Assembly: GCA_012036325.1 (NCBI GenBank)
Contig: JAAUPC010000179.1
Span: 1 to 7,241, forward strand
Direction of reading: 5' to 3'
Origin: Paracoccaceae bacterium
GTDB taxonomy: Bacteria > Pseudomonadota > Alphaproteobacteria > Rhodobacterales > Rhodobacteraceae
Length of the DNA stretch: 7,241 nt
A program made the translations under genes and the position numbers. The notes under the pieces were generated by a model. The model ran no database searches. It saw only the letters and a list, made by a program, of their open reading frames with translations, and had not been told where the DNA came from. How positions within the stretch are numbered: position 1 is the stretch's first letter; every line of letters begins with the position of its first letter. This document shows positions 1 to 5,418 of the stretch, in pieces.

Positions 1-319
1 GTGGCGACGCCTCGGCGTCGTCGATGGCGCGGAAGCTGGCGACGCCGGGGGTGGTGGCCAGCGCGGACAGGATCGCGTCAGTCTGGATCTGCACCTGATC
101 GGCCGGGGCGGAAAGGCGGATGGTGGCGGTGCGGGCCAGCGCCTCGGACCAGCGGTCGGCAAGGCGACCCGAAGCAATCGATAGGGCCAGCGCGAAGACG
201 CAAAGGAAGGTCATCGCTCCGGCGGTGAAGGTGGTCAGCCAGGCCGTCGGGCCAGACGGCGGCACCACCTGCAGCGCGCGGGTGCTGGGGCTGGCGGGTT
301 TGGCGGCAGGGAACTTCAC
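1..319 (-). CDS. ftsX: Cell division protein FtsX, N-terminal part (cut by window edge)
   Basis: FtsX is the integral-membrane partner of the FtsE ATPase. The complex sits at the septum and transmits ATP-driven conformational change to periplasmic cell-wall hydrolase regulators. The visible 106 residues begin with a GTG at 317-319 that shares bases with the ftsE stop codon (GTGA overlap), typical of a translationally coupled ftsE-ftsX pair. A Pro/Ala-rich cytoplasmic leader of about 26 residues is followed by a hydrophobic segment at about residues 27-49 (starting WLTTFTAGAMTF), which fits TM1. After it comes the start of the periplasmic loop, with a patch resembling the FtsX extracellular domain (residues 64-82, ATIRLSAPADQVQIQ). 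The rest, including the other three expected membrane segments, lies beyond position 1. The call rests on position after ftsE and on topology; the sequence is too short for more. The start is secure because the overlap leaves little alternative. Confidence 0.85.
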   Translation of the reverse strand, partial: MKFPAAKPASPSTRALQVVPPSGPTAWLTTFTAGAMTFLCVFALALSIASGRLADRWSEALARTATIRLSAPADQVQIQTDAILSALATTPGVASFRAIDDAEASP

Positions 320-987
320 AGGTCGGCCCCGGCAAGCTGAATCCGGTGCTTGGCGATGCGCAGGACACGCGCCTGGATCTGCGCCTTGGCCTGACGGATC
401 AGGTTCAGGTCATGGGTCGCAACCAGGATTGTCTTGCCCATGCGGTTCAACTCGACCAGCAAGGTCAGGATACGCAAGGACATCTCCCAGTCGACATTGC
501 CGGTGGGCTCATCGGCCAGGATCACGTCAGGGTCAACGATCACCGCGCGGGCCAAGGCGGCGCGCTGGCGTTCGCCGCCCGAAAGCTGCGGCGGCAGGGC
601 ATCGGCCAGATGGTCCAGCCCGACCCAGCCCAAGAGGTCCTTCATGTCCTGCGGATCGCTTTCGCGGTCGGACACGGTGAAGGGCAGCGCCATGTTGGCG
701 GCCAGCGACATGTGATCCAGAAACTTGCAATCCTGATGCACGATGCCGATGCGCCTGCGGGTGCGGGCCACGTCATCGCGCGACAGGCTTTTGACGTCGC
801 GGTCAAAGAGCGTGACCTTGCCCGAGGTTGCCTGAAGCTCGGCATAGGCGAGTTTCAGGAAGGTCGACTTGCCCGACCCGGACGGCCCGGTCAGGAAATG
901 AAACGATCCCGGAGCCAGACGAAGCGAGACATCGGACAAGAGGTCCCCGCCCCCATAGCTGTAGGCCACGTTGTCAAAGGCGATCAC
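316..987 (-). CDS. ftsE: Cell division ATP-binding protein FtsE
   Basis: This is the cytoplasmic ABC ATPase of the FtsEX complex, which powers septal peptidoglycan remodelling. From the GTG at 987 it has 223 residues, the usual FtsE length. Visible motifs in order are Walker A GPSGSGKST (34-42), Q-loop region IVHQDCKFL (82-90), ABC signature LSGGERQR (135-142), Walker B VILADEPTGNVD (155-166), where the Asn in TGNVD is typical of FtsE, and the H-loop VATHD (189-193). The open frame extends upstream to an ATG at 1098, but those 37 extra residues (Gln/Arg-rich) are not FtsE-like. An AGAGGG ribosome-binding site six bases before the GTG supports the shorter start. The stop overlaps the ftsX start, so the two are one operon. 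Upstream lies a divergent intergenic region shared with a zinc-ribbon gene. No key residue is missing. Confidence 0.97.
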   Translation of the reverse strand: MIAFDNVAYSYGGGDLLSDVSLRLAPGSFHFLTGPSGSGKSTFLKLAYAELQATSGKVTLFDRDVKSLSRDDVARTRRRIGIVHQDCKFLDHMSLAANMALPFTVSDRESDPQDMKDLLGWVGLDHLADALPPQLSGGERQRAALARAVIVDPDVILADEPTGNVDWEMSLRILTLLVELNRMGKTILVATHDLNLIRQAKAQIQARVLRIAKHRIQLAGADL

Positions 988-993
988 GACAGT

Positions 994-999
994 CCCTCT
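994..999 (-). promoter_or_regulatory. Ribosome-binding site deciding the ftsE GTG start
   Basis: AGAGGG on the minus strand lies six bases before the GTG at 985-987. It selects this start over the upstream in-frame ATG at 1098, giving a protein of standard FtsE length. Confidence 0.6.
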
Positions 1000-1117
1000 G
1001 GGGTTTCCTTGGCCGGTTTGCCGGTCTTGAGGCTGGTTTGGCCGCAGCCCGCTGCTCTGCGACTGCGCTTTCCATCGCACAGGCGTCAAGGATTGCACAA
1101 GAGCACGCTACAAAGCC

Positions 1118-1146
1118 TTGGAACAACAGGAATTAAGGTTTACAAA
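1118..1146 (+). promoter_or_regulatory. Candidate sigma-70-type promoter for the zinc-ribbon gene
   Basis: TTGGAA (1118-1123) and TACAAA (1141-1146) are separated by 17 bases. Each matches the -35 and -10 consensus at four of six positions. This is the most AT-rich part of the 199-base divergent intergenic region, and a start near 1153 would leave a leader of about 34 bases before the ATG at 1187. The match is by eye only. On the opposite strand a TTGACG occurs upstream of ftsE, but I found no convincing -10 partner. Confidence 0.35.
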
Positions 1147-1186
1147 GCAAGTTGGGGGAGCCGGGAACAGGCTTTGAGGGACAAGA

Positions 1187-2212
1187 ATGCGGTTGGTTTG
1201 CCCGAATTGTGAGGCCAAGTACGAAGTTCCGGAAGATGCGATTCCGGACATTGGCCGGGACGTCCAATGTGCGAACTGCGGACATTCGTGGTTCCAGATG
1301 CGGCCACGTCCCGCGTCGGCGGTGGCTGATCCGGCCCCGGTCGCCGAAGTAGCGCCTGCCCCGGCCGAGGTGGTCAGCCCCGCAGTCGAAGAACCTGCAC
1401 CGGAAGCGCCCGCAGCCGATCTGGCCGTCGCCGAGGCGGTGGTCGTCGCAGATGAGGTCGTTGCCGCCGAGGCGATTGTTGTTGAAGACGACGGTGCCGC
1501 CGCCAAAGCCGAAGACGCCGTAGACGCCAGCCCAGCGGAAGACGCTGTGGACCCCGTTCCCGAGGATGTGGCCGAGACTGTTGCCTTGGCCGCCGATGAC
1601 GCCAAGCCCGTCGACGAACCTGCGCCTGTCGAAGATGTCGGGTCCATCGACCCCGTCGACAGCGCCGCCACCCCGGACGCCAAGGCCGATGACCTGTCAG
1701 CCGCGCAACCGGCCCAGCCGCAGCTAGAGCCGGAAGCGGCTCTGGCGTATGAGGCGGTTGCCGTGACGGATGCCGCCGATGCAGAGCCTGAGGTCGAACC
1801 GGACCTTGCAAAAGACGCCACGGATACCGACGAAGCGGATATCGACCCCGCGCCCTCTGCCGCCGCGGCTGCGGCCTATGCGGTGGATGAAAGTGTCCTT
1901 GCGATCCTGCGCGAAGAGGCCGAGCGTGAGGCCCAAGCCCGCCGCGCCGAGGCCCGCCCCCTTGAAAGCCAGACAGATCTTGGGCTCGATGCCGCGATGC
2001 CCGGCCGGTCAAAGCCGGTCCTCGTGGCCACCAATTCCGTCACGGCGGACCATGACGGCGATGCCGCCCTGAAACCCTCGGCCCGCCGTGATCTTCTGCC
2101 GGACGTGGAAGAGATCAATTCCACCCTGCGCCCCTCGGAAGTGCCCAGTGAGGATTTCGTGCAGCCCGCCCCACTGCCGGGCGAGGCAAGGGCTTTCGCA
2201 GCGGTTTTCTGA
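1187..2212 (+). CDS. Zinc-ribbon (MJ0042-type) protein, 5' part of a frameshifted gene
   Basis: The N-terminus is a zinc ribbon of the MJ0042/zinc_ribbon_5 type. CPNC (residues 5-8) and CANC (28-31) supply four Cys ligands, followed by GHSWF. Residues of about 40-225 form a low-complexity linker very rich in Ala, Asp, Glu, Pro and Val, likely disordered and strongly acidic. Two more conserved-looking patches follow: DESVLAILREEAERE (about 233-247) and LPDVEEINSTLRPSE (about 304-318). In this family a transmembrane helix closes the protein. Here the frame instead ends after 341 residues in an unrelated tail (ARAFAAVF) and TGA at 2210-2212, while the expected helix is encoded in the -1 frame just downstream (see the 3' part). 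GAGGG at 1176-1180, six bases before the ATG, fixes the start. It is divergent from ftsEX. The function is unknown; a membrane-anchored cytoplasmic zinc-ribbon role is inferred from topology. The middle is too repetitive to identify orthologues by eye. Confidence 0.85.
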   Translation: MRLVCPNCEAKYEVPEDAIPDIGRDVQCANCGHSWFQMRPRPASAVADPAPVAEVAPAPAEVVSPAVEEPAPEAPAADLAVAEAVVVADEVVAAEAIVVEDDGAAAKAEDAVDASPAEDAVDPVPEDVAETVALAADDAKPVDEPAPVEDVGSIDPVDSAATPDAKADDLSAAQPAQPQLEPEAALAYEAVAVTDAADAEPEVEPDLAKDATDTDEADIDPAPSAAAAAAYAVDESVLAILREEAEREAQARRAEARPLESQTDLGLDAAMPGRSKPVLVATNSVTADHDGDAALKPSARRDLLPDVEEINSTLRPSEVPSEDFVQPAPLPGEARAFAAVF

Positions 2213-2388
2213 TGGTCATGACCATCGCCATCATCGGGGCTGCAATCTACACCGCAGCGCCCCGACTTGGCGTCATGGTGCCCGCGCTGGCTGGCCCGCT
2301 TGAGGCTTACGTCGGTGCCGTGGACAGTCTGCGCCTGTCGCTGGATGGCATCATGCAGTCGGCCACGGTGGCAATCAACGGCAGCTAA
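2212..2388 (+). CDS. Zinc-ribbon protein, 3' part carrying the membrane helix (-1 frame)
   Basis: This frame is open from 2152 to the TAA at 2386-2388. It reads GRGKGFRSGFLMVMTIAIIG across 2179-2238: a basic cytoplasmic patch running into a single hydrophobic helix, then a Pro/Gly-containing tail (PRLGVMVPALAGPLEAYVG). This is the expected C-terminus of the gene starting at 1187, so the two parts are best read as one gene of about 400 residues with one base lost between 2152 and 2209. The boundary given here is the first ATG in this frame, which overlaps the upstream stop as TGATG. A separate, coupled 58-residue membrane peptide starting there is therefore formally possible. However, no good ribosome-binding site precedes the ATG, and the in-frame basic RGKGFRSGF patch lies upstream of it, which favours a single broken gene. 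Confidence 0.6.
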   Translation: MVMTIAIIGAAIYTAAPRLGVMVPALAGPLEAYVGAVDSLRLSLDGIMQSATVAINGS

Positions 2389-2472
2389 CCCCGCGCTGAC
2401 CAATTCGGCTTGCCCCTGCGCGGGCGGGCCATTATCGCTGGGGCGATGCCATAGCCTGCCCGATTGCTTGCC

Positions 2473-2478
2473 AAGGAG
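2473..2478 (+). promoter_or_regulatory. Ribosome-binding site of ilvD
   Basis: A consensus-strength AAGGAG lies five bases before the ATG at 2484 and fixes the ilvD start. The 95-base gap upstream (2389-2483) contains a short ATCGC/GCGAT inverted repeat but no T-run and no visible leader peptide. Confidence 0.7.
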
Positions 2479-2483
2479 CCGCC

Positions 2484-4217
2484 ATGACCAACCAGCGTTT
2501 CGACAAGTCGAAGCTTCCCAGCCGCCATGTGACCGAAGGCCCGGCGCGCGCCCCGCACCGCAGCTATTTCTACGCGATGGGGATCACCGAGGAAGAGATC
2601 CATCAGCCCTGGGTGGGCGTGGCGACCTGCTGGAACGAAGCCGCCCCCTGCAACATCGCGCTGAACCGTCAGGCGCAGATCGTGAAGCATGGGGTAAAGA
2701 AGGGCGGCGGCACCCCGCGTGAGTTTACCACCATCACCGTGACCGATGGCATTGCCATGGGGCATGAGGGGATGCGGTCCTCGCTCGCCTCACGCGATGC
2801 GATTGCCGATACGGTTGAGCTGACAATGCGCGGGCATTGCTATGACGCGATTGTGGGCCTTGCGGGCTGCGACAAGTCCTTGCCGGGGATGATGATGGCG
2901 ATGGTGCGCCTCAACGTGCCAAGCGTGTTCATCTATGGCGGGTCGATCCTGCCGGGCCGCTACAAAGGCCAGGACATCACCGTTCAGGACATGTTCGAAG
3001 CCGTGGGCAAGCACCAGGCGGGCAACCTGTCGGATGCGGAGCTTGAGATCATGGAGCGGGTCGCCTGCCCATCCAGTGGCGCATGCGGCGCGCAGTACAC
3101 CGCGAACACGATGGCTTGTGTGAGTGAGGCGATTGGTCTGGCGCTACTGAATTCGTCCAGCGCCCCAGCCCCCTACGAAAGCCGCGACCAATATGGTGAG
3201 GCGTCGGGCGTCGCCGTCATGCATCTGATCGAAAAGAACATCCGCGCGCGGGATATCGTGACGCGGAAAGCGCTGGAAAACGCGGCGCGCGTTGTGGGTT
3301 GCACGGGGGGCAGCACCAACGCGGCGCTGCATTTGCCGGCGCTGGCCAACGAAGCGGGGATCGATTTTGACCTCTTCGACGTTGCCGCCTGCATGAAGGA
3401 CACGCCTTACTTCGTCGACCTGCGACCGGGGGGCAAATACGTAGCCAAGGACCTGCATGAGGTTGGCGGCGTGGCTGTGGTGATGAAGGAACTGGCCAAG
3501 GAAGGCCTGCTTCATCTGGATTGCATGACCGCCAGCGGCAAGACGCTCGGCGAAAGCTTGGACGAAATCCAGGGTGAAGCGGATGGTCGGGTGATCTATC
3601 ACATTTCCTCGCCCATCACCAAAACCGGCGGCGTGGTCGCCCTGCAAGGGAACCTTGCCCCCGATGGCGCTATCGTGAAAGTCGCTGGGATGAGTGAGGC
3701 CGAGCAGGTCTTCACCGGCCCGGCCCGCGTTTTCGAGTGTGAGGAAGACGCGTTCGAAGCGGTGAAAAGCCGCGCCTATAAGGAAGGCGAAGTCATCGTC
3801 ATCCGCAACGAAGGCCCCGCGGGCGGGCCGGGGATGCGGGAAATGCTGTCGACCACCGCTGCCCTGTCCGGTCAAGGCATGGGCAAGAAAGTGGCGCTGA
3901 TCACCGATGGCCGCTTCTCGGGTGCCACACGCGGGTTCTGCGTCGGCCATGTCGGGCCTGAGGCCGCGCATGGCGGGCCAATCGCCCTGTTGCAGAACGG
4001 CGATGTCATCACGCTGAACGCCCTGACGGGTGAGATTTCGGTGGCTGTGTCGGACGAAGAAATGGCCCGGCGCAAGACCGAATGGAAAGGTCCGCGCAAG
4101 ACGCAGTACACCAGCGGCGCGATCTACAAGTTCACCCGTCTGGTCGGCGGCGCGCGCTGGGGGGCGGTCACGCATCCCGGGGCGAAGGGCGAAAGCCACG
4201 TCTACATGGACCAATAG
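2484..4217 (+). CDS. ilvD: Dihydroxy-acid dehydratase (EC 4.2.1.9)
   Basis: This cytoplasmic iron-sulfur enzyme dehydrates 2,3-dihydroxyisovalerate and 2,3-dihydroxy-3-methylvalerate to the 2-keto acids that lead to valine (and leucine) and isoleucine. It also supplies ketoisovalerate for pantothenate. The 577-residue protein is complete. Cys56 (in WNEAAPCN), Cys129 (in CDKSLPGM, IlvD/Edd signature 1) and Cys201 (in SSGACGAQYTANTM) are spaced 73 and 72 residues apart, as expected for cluster ligands of the IlvD family. Lys131 of CDK is the usual metal-site lysine. Signature 2, ITDGRFSGATRG, starts at residue 473, and Ser479 is the probable catalytic base. Length and motifs separate it from phosphogluconate dehydratase (Edd), although sugar-acid dehydratase paralogues in the same superfamily cannot be fully excluded. 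No other ilv gene is adjacent. The DUF6478-like gene starts only 8 bases after the stop, suggesting co-transcription. Confidence 0.96.
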   Translation: MTNQRFDKSKLPSRHVTEGPARAPHRSYFYAMGITEEEIHQPWVGVATCWNEAAPCNIALNRQAQIVKHGVKKGGGTPREFTTITVTDGIAMGHEGMRSSLASRDAIADTVELTMRGHCYDAIVGLAGCDKSLPGMMMAMVRLNVPSVFIYGGSILPGRYKGQDITVQDMFEAVGKHQAGNLSDAELEIMERVACPSSGACGAQYTANTMACVSEAIGLALLNSSSAPAPYESRDQYGEASGVAVMHLIEKNIRARDIVTRKALENAARVVGCTGGSTNAALHLPALANEAGIDFDLFDVAACMKDTPYFVDLRPGGKYVAKDLHEVGGVAVVMKELAKEGLLHLDCMTASGKTLGESLDEIQGEADGRVIYHISSPITKTGGVVALQGNLAPDGAIVKVAGMSEAEQVFTGPARVFECEEDAFEAVKSRAYKEGEVIVIRNEGPAGGPGMREMLSTTAALSGQGMGKKVALITDGRFSGATRGFCVGHVGPEAAHGGPIALLQNGDVITLNALTGEISVAVSDEEMARRKTEWKGPRKTQYTSGAIYKFTRLVGGARWGAVTHPGAKGESHVYMDQ

Positions 4218-4225
4218 GGCAGCCC

Positions 4226-4786
4226 ATGGCTGGGCGCCTGTCGCAGCTTCTGGACCAGTGGCACCTGCGCAAGGTGCAAGAGCGTTGGTCCAGTGCCGCC
4301 GATGAGGCGCCCGGGATGGAGGCCTTTGCCCTGCGCCGCCTGCGGGCCGAGGCGCGGACCATGCGCCGCCAGATTGACCGGGTGATCCACACGGCCGACG
4401 ACCGGTTGGGTGCTCCGGCGCTGGGGGCGGCGCTGCCGCGCATGCCCCTTGGCACCGACTGGATCTGGCGCCCGGATGCCTGGCGCGGCGCGCTGGCCCT
4501 GCCCGGGGCGGTGGCCGGTGCCGGGCGCACCGCTCTCAGCGACGACCTTGCGCTTTTTCACGATTGCCCCTTGGGTGAAGTGGCCCTGCGCCAGTCCCGC
4601 AACCAGGGCGAGGCGGACGCGCGCCCTTTGGGGTGTCCTTGGATGTGTTCGGCTTTCAGGGGTCCTTCCTGTCCCTCGCCATCGGCTTTCCGCCCGAAGC
4701 CGTGGCGGGCCTGCGCGCGCGCCAAATCCTGCGCATCGATGCGCTTGTCTCGGGGGATCGCCCCTTGTCGGCCTTTGCCCGGTTGA
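4226..4786 (+). CDS. DUF6478-like protein, 5' part of a frameshifted gene
   Basis: This appears to be the N-terminal part of a conserved Rhodobacteraceae protein of unknown function, probably DUF6478 (family name from memory). The start MAGRLSQLLDQWHLRKVQ, the basic Arg/Ala-rich helix (about residues 30-52) and the segment LGTDWIWRPDAWRG (about 74-87) are followed by LFHDCPLGEVALRQSRNQG (about 111-129). After residue 135 (…GEADARP) the frame changes character to a Cys/Ser/Arg-rich tail ending at TGA 4784-4786, while the family-like continuation is found in the -1 frame. The ATG at 4226 lies 8 bases after the ilvD stop; a weak AGGGC precedes it. No signal peptide or membrane segment is seen. 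Restoring one base near 4620-4632 would give a single protein of about 257 residues. The biochemical role is unknown; close linkage to ilvD is the only context. Confidence 0.75.
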   Translation: MAGRLSQLLDQWHLRKVQERWSSAADEAPGMEAFALRRLRAEARTMRRQIDRVIHTADDRLGAPALGAALPRMPLGTDWIWRPDAWRGALALPGAVAGAGRTALSDDLALFHDCPLGEVALRQSRNQGEADARPLGCPWMCSAFRGPSCPSPSAFRPKPWRACARAKSCASMRLSRGIAPCRPLPG

Positions 4787-4998
4787 ACGTGAAGCACGGA
4801 CCGAATCTGGCGCAGTTGGTGCAGGATCTTCCGCCCGGCGGGGGCAATGTGCTGGCGGAATTCGACCTGGCCTATGCCGGGTTGGACGAGGCGCGGATCG
4901 AACATCTGTGGCTGGATGTGATCTTCACCGCTCCGGCCCTTGCCCGCGTTACGCTGCGCGATCTGGTTGCCAGCCGACGCCCCCGCGCCGAATTGTGA
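4633..4998 (+). CDS. DUF6478-like protein, 3' part (-1 frame)
   Basis: This is the C-terminal part of the same gene. The -1 frame is open from 4579 and becomes family-like from PFGVSLDVFGFQGSFLSLA (starting at 4624). It continues through FARLNVKHGPNLAQLVQDLP and EFDLAYAGLDEARIEHLWLD to the end LRDLVASRRPRAEL. I recall a similar C-terminal pattern (DVF-F-GSFLSL, RLN-KHGPN, LRDLV-SR-PRAEL) from Rhodobacteraceae proteins. The position given starts at a GTG, but it is unlikely to be a real independent start, because it cuts into the PFG motif and has no clear ribosome-binding site. The stop at 4996-4998 lies seven bases before the ATG of the next gene. No membrane segment is seen. The function is unknown. 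Confidence 0.7.
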   Translation: MSLDVFGFQGSFLSLAIGFPPEAVAGLRARQILRIDALVSGDRPLSAFARLNVKHGPNLAQLVQDLPPGGGNVLAEFDLAYAGLDEARIEHLWLDVIFTAPALARVTLRDLVASRRPRAEL

Positions 4999-5005
4999 GG
5001 TCCTG

Positions 5006-5386
5006 ATGCCCGACACATCGCCCCCGACCTTGACCCAGACCCGCATCATTGCCGGGGTCTGGGAAGCTGAGCTGTCCGGGGTGGACGGACCACCCCCGCA
5101 GCTTGAGGCGCAGCATCTGGACCTTGTGCTGGACGGGTTGTCCCTGACGCCGATCCCGGGCCGGGCGGGCAGTTTCGCGGTCCGGCTGCCGATCCCGCCG
5201 TCGGTGCTGGGCGAAGGCGTGCAGACGGTGCTCGTCGTCTCAAAGGGGAAAGTCCTGGCCCATCTTACCCTGGTTGTCGGAGTGCCGCTGGAAGACGACC
5301 TTCGTGCCGAGATCAGCCTGTTGCGGGCGGAACTGGACCTTTTGAAACGGGCGTTCCGGCGCCATTGCGCTGAAGTGGCGGGCTAA
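5006..5386 (+). CDS. Small conserved-looking hypothetical protein with C-terminal coiled coil
   Basis: I do not recognise a named family for this 126-residue protein. The ATG at 5006 is chosen because GAGG (4997-5000) lies five bases before it and the upstream gene ends at 4998. The same frame is open further upstream (to 4940), but that would overlap the previous gene. Visible features are an N-terminal Pro/Thr-rich leader (1-11), a central part of alternating hydrophobic strands (about 16-92, with LDLVLDGLSLTPIPG, FAVRLPIPPSVLGEG and VQTVLVVSKGKVL) resembling a small beta-sandwich, and a Leu-rich amphipathic helix (about 95-118, DDLRAEISLLRAELDLLKRA) that could form a coiled coil. No signal peptide or Cys motif is present. 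It follows the DUF6478-like gene with almost no gap, so a shared transcript with ilvD and a possible shared role with the DUF6478-like protein are inferred. Confidence 0.75.
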   Translation: MPDTSPPTLTQTRIIAGVWEAELSGVDGPPPQLEAQHLDLVLDGLSLTPIPGRAGSFAVRLPIPPSVLGEGVQTVLVVSKGKVLAHLTLVVGVPLEDDLRAEISLLRAELDLLKRAFRRHCAEVAG

Positions 5387-5392
5387 CGGCCA

Positions 5393-5413
5393 AAATCCTT
5401 GCTAAAGGAATTT
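5393..5413. terminator. Small hairpin between convergent genes, possible bidirectional terminator
   Basis: AAATCCTT (5393-5400) and AAGGAATTT (5405-5413) form an inverted repeat with a 4-base loop and one bulged A, in the 32-base gap between two convergent genes. Read on the minus strand, the downstream arm ends in TTTT, a short U-run suited to ending the map transcript. On the plus strand the tail is only TTT followed by G's. A second palindrome, GGGGG-TCA-CCCCC (5414-5426), overlaps the map stop codon. The stem is short, so confidence is limited. Confidence 0.35.
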
Positions 5414-5418
5414 GGGGG

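Noticed and set aside
346..1212. 288-codon plus-strand open frame across ftsE
   Set aside because: Antisense shadow of ftsE; the minus-strand frame has a complete ABC ATPase motif set.
1108..1821. Ser/Ala-rich 237-codon minus-strand open frame within the zinc-ribbon gene
   Set aside because: It mirrors the Ala/Asp/Pro repeats of the sense gene. The Ser/Ala/Thr low complexity is the expected antisense image, not a cell-surface protein.
2204..2212. GGTTTTCTGA at the end of the first zinc-ribbon frame as a programmed -1 shift site
   Set aside because: It does not fit an X-XXY-YYZ heptamer in phase, and slipping there would lose the basic RGKGFRSGF patch expected before the membrane helix, so the break more likely lies upstream.
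2434..2447. ATCGC-TGGG-GCGAT inverted repeat upstream of ilvD, as terminator or attenuator
   Set aside because: Only five base pairs, no U-run, and no leader peptide rich in Val, Leu or Ile is visible in the 95-base gap.
3144..4214. 356-codon open frame antisense to ilvD
   Set aside because: It is fully contained in ilvD on the other strand, with an atypical Arg/His-rich composition and no supporting motif.
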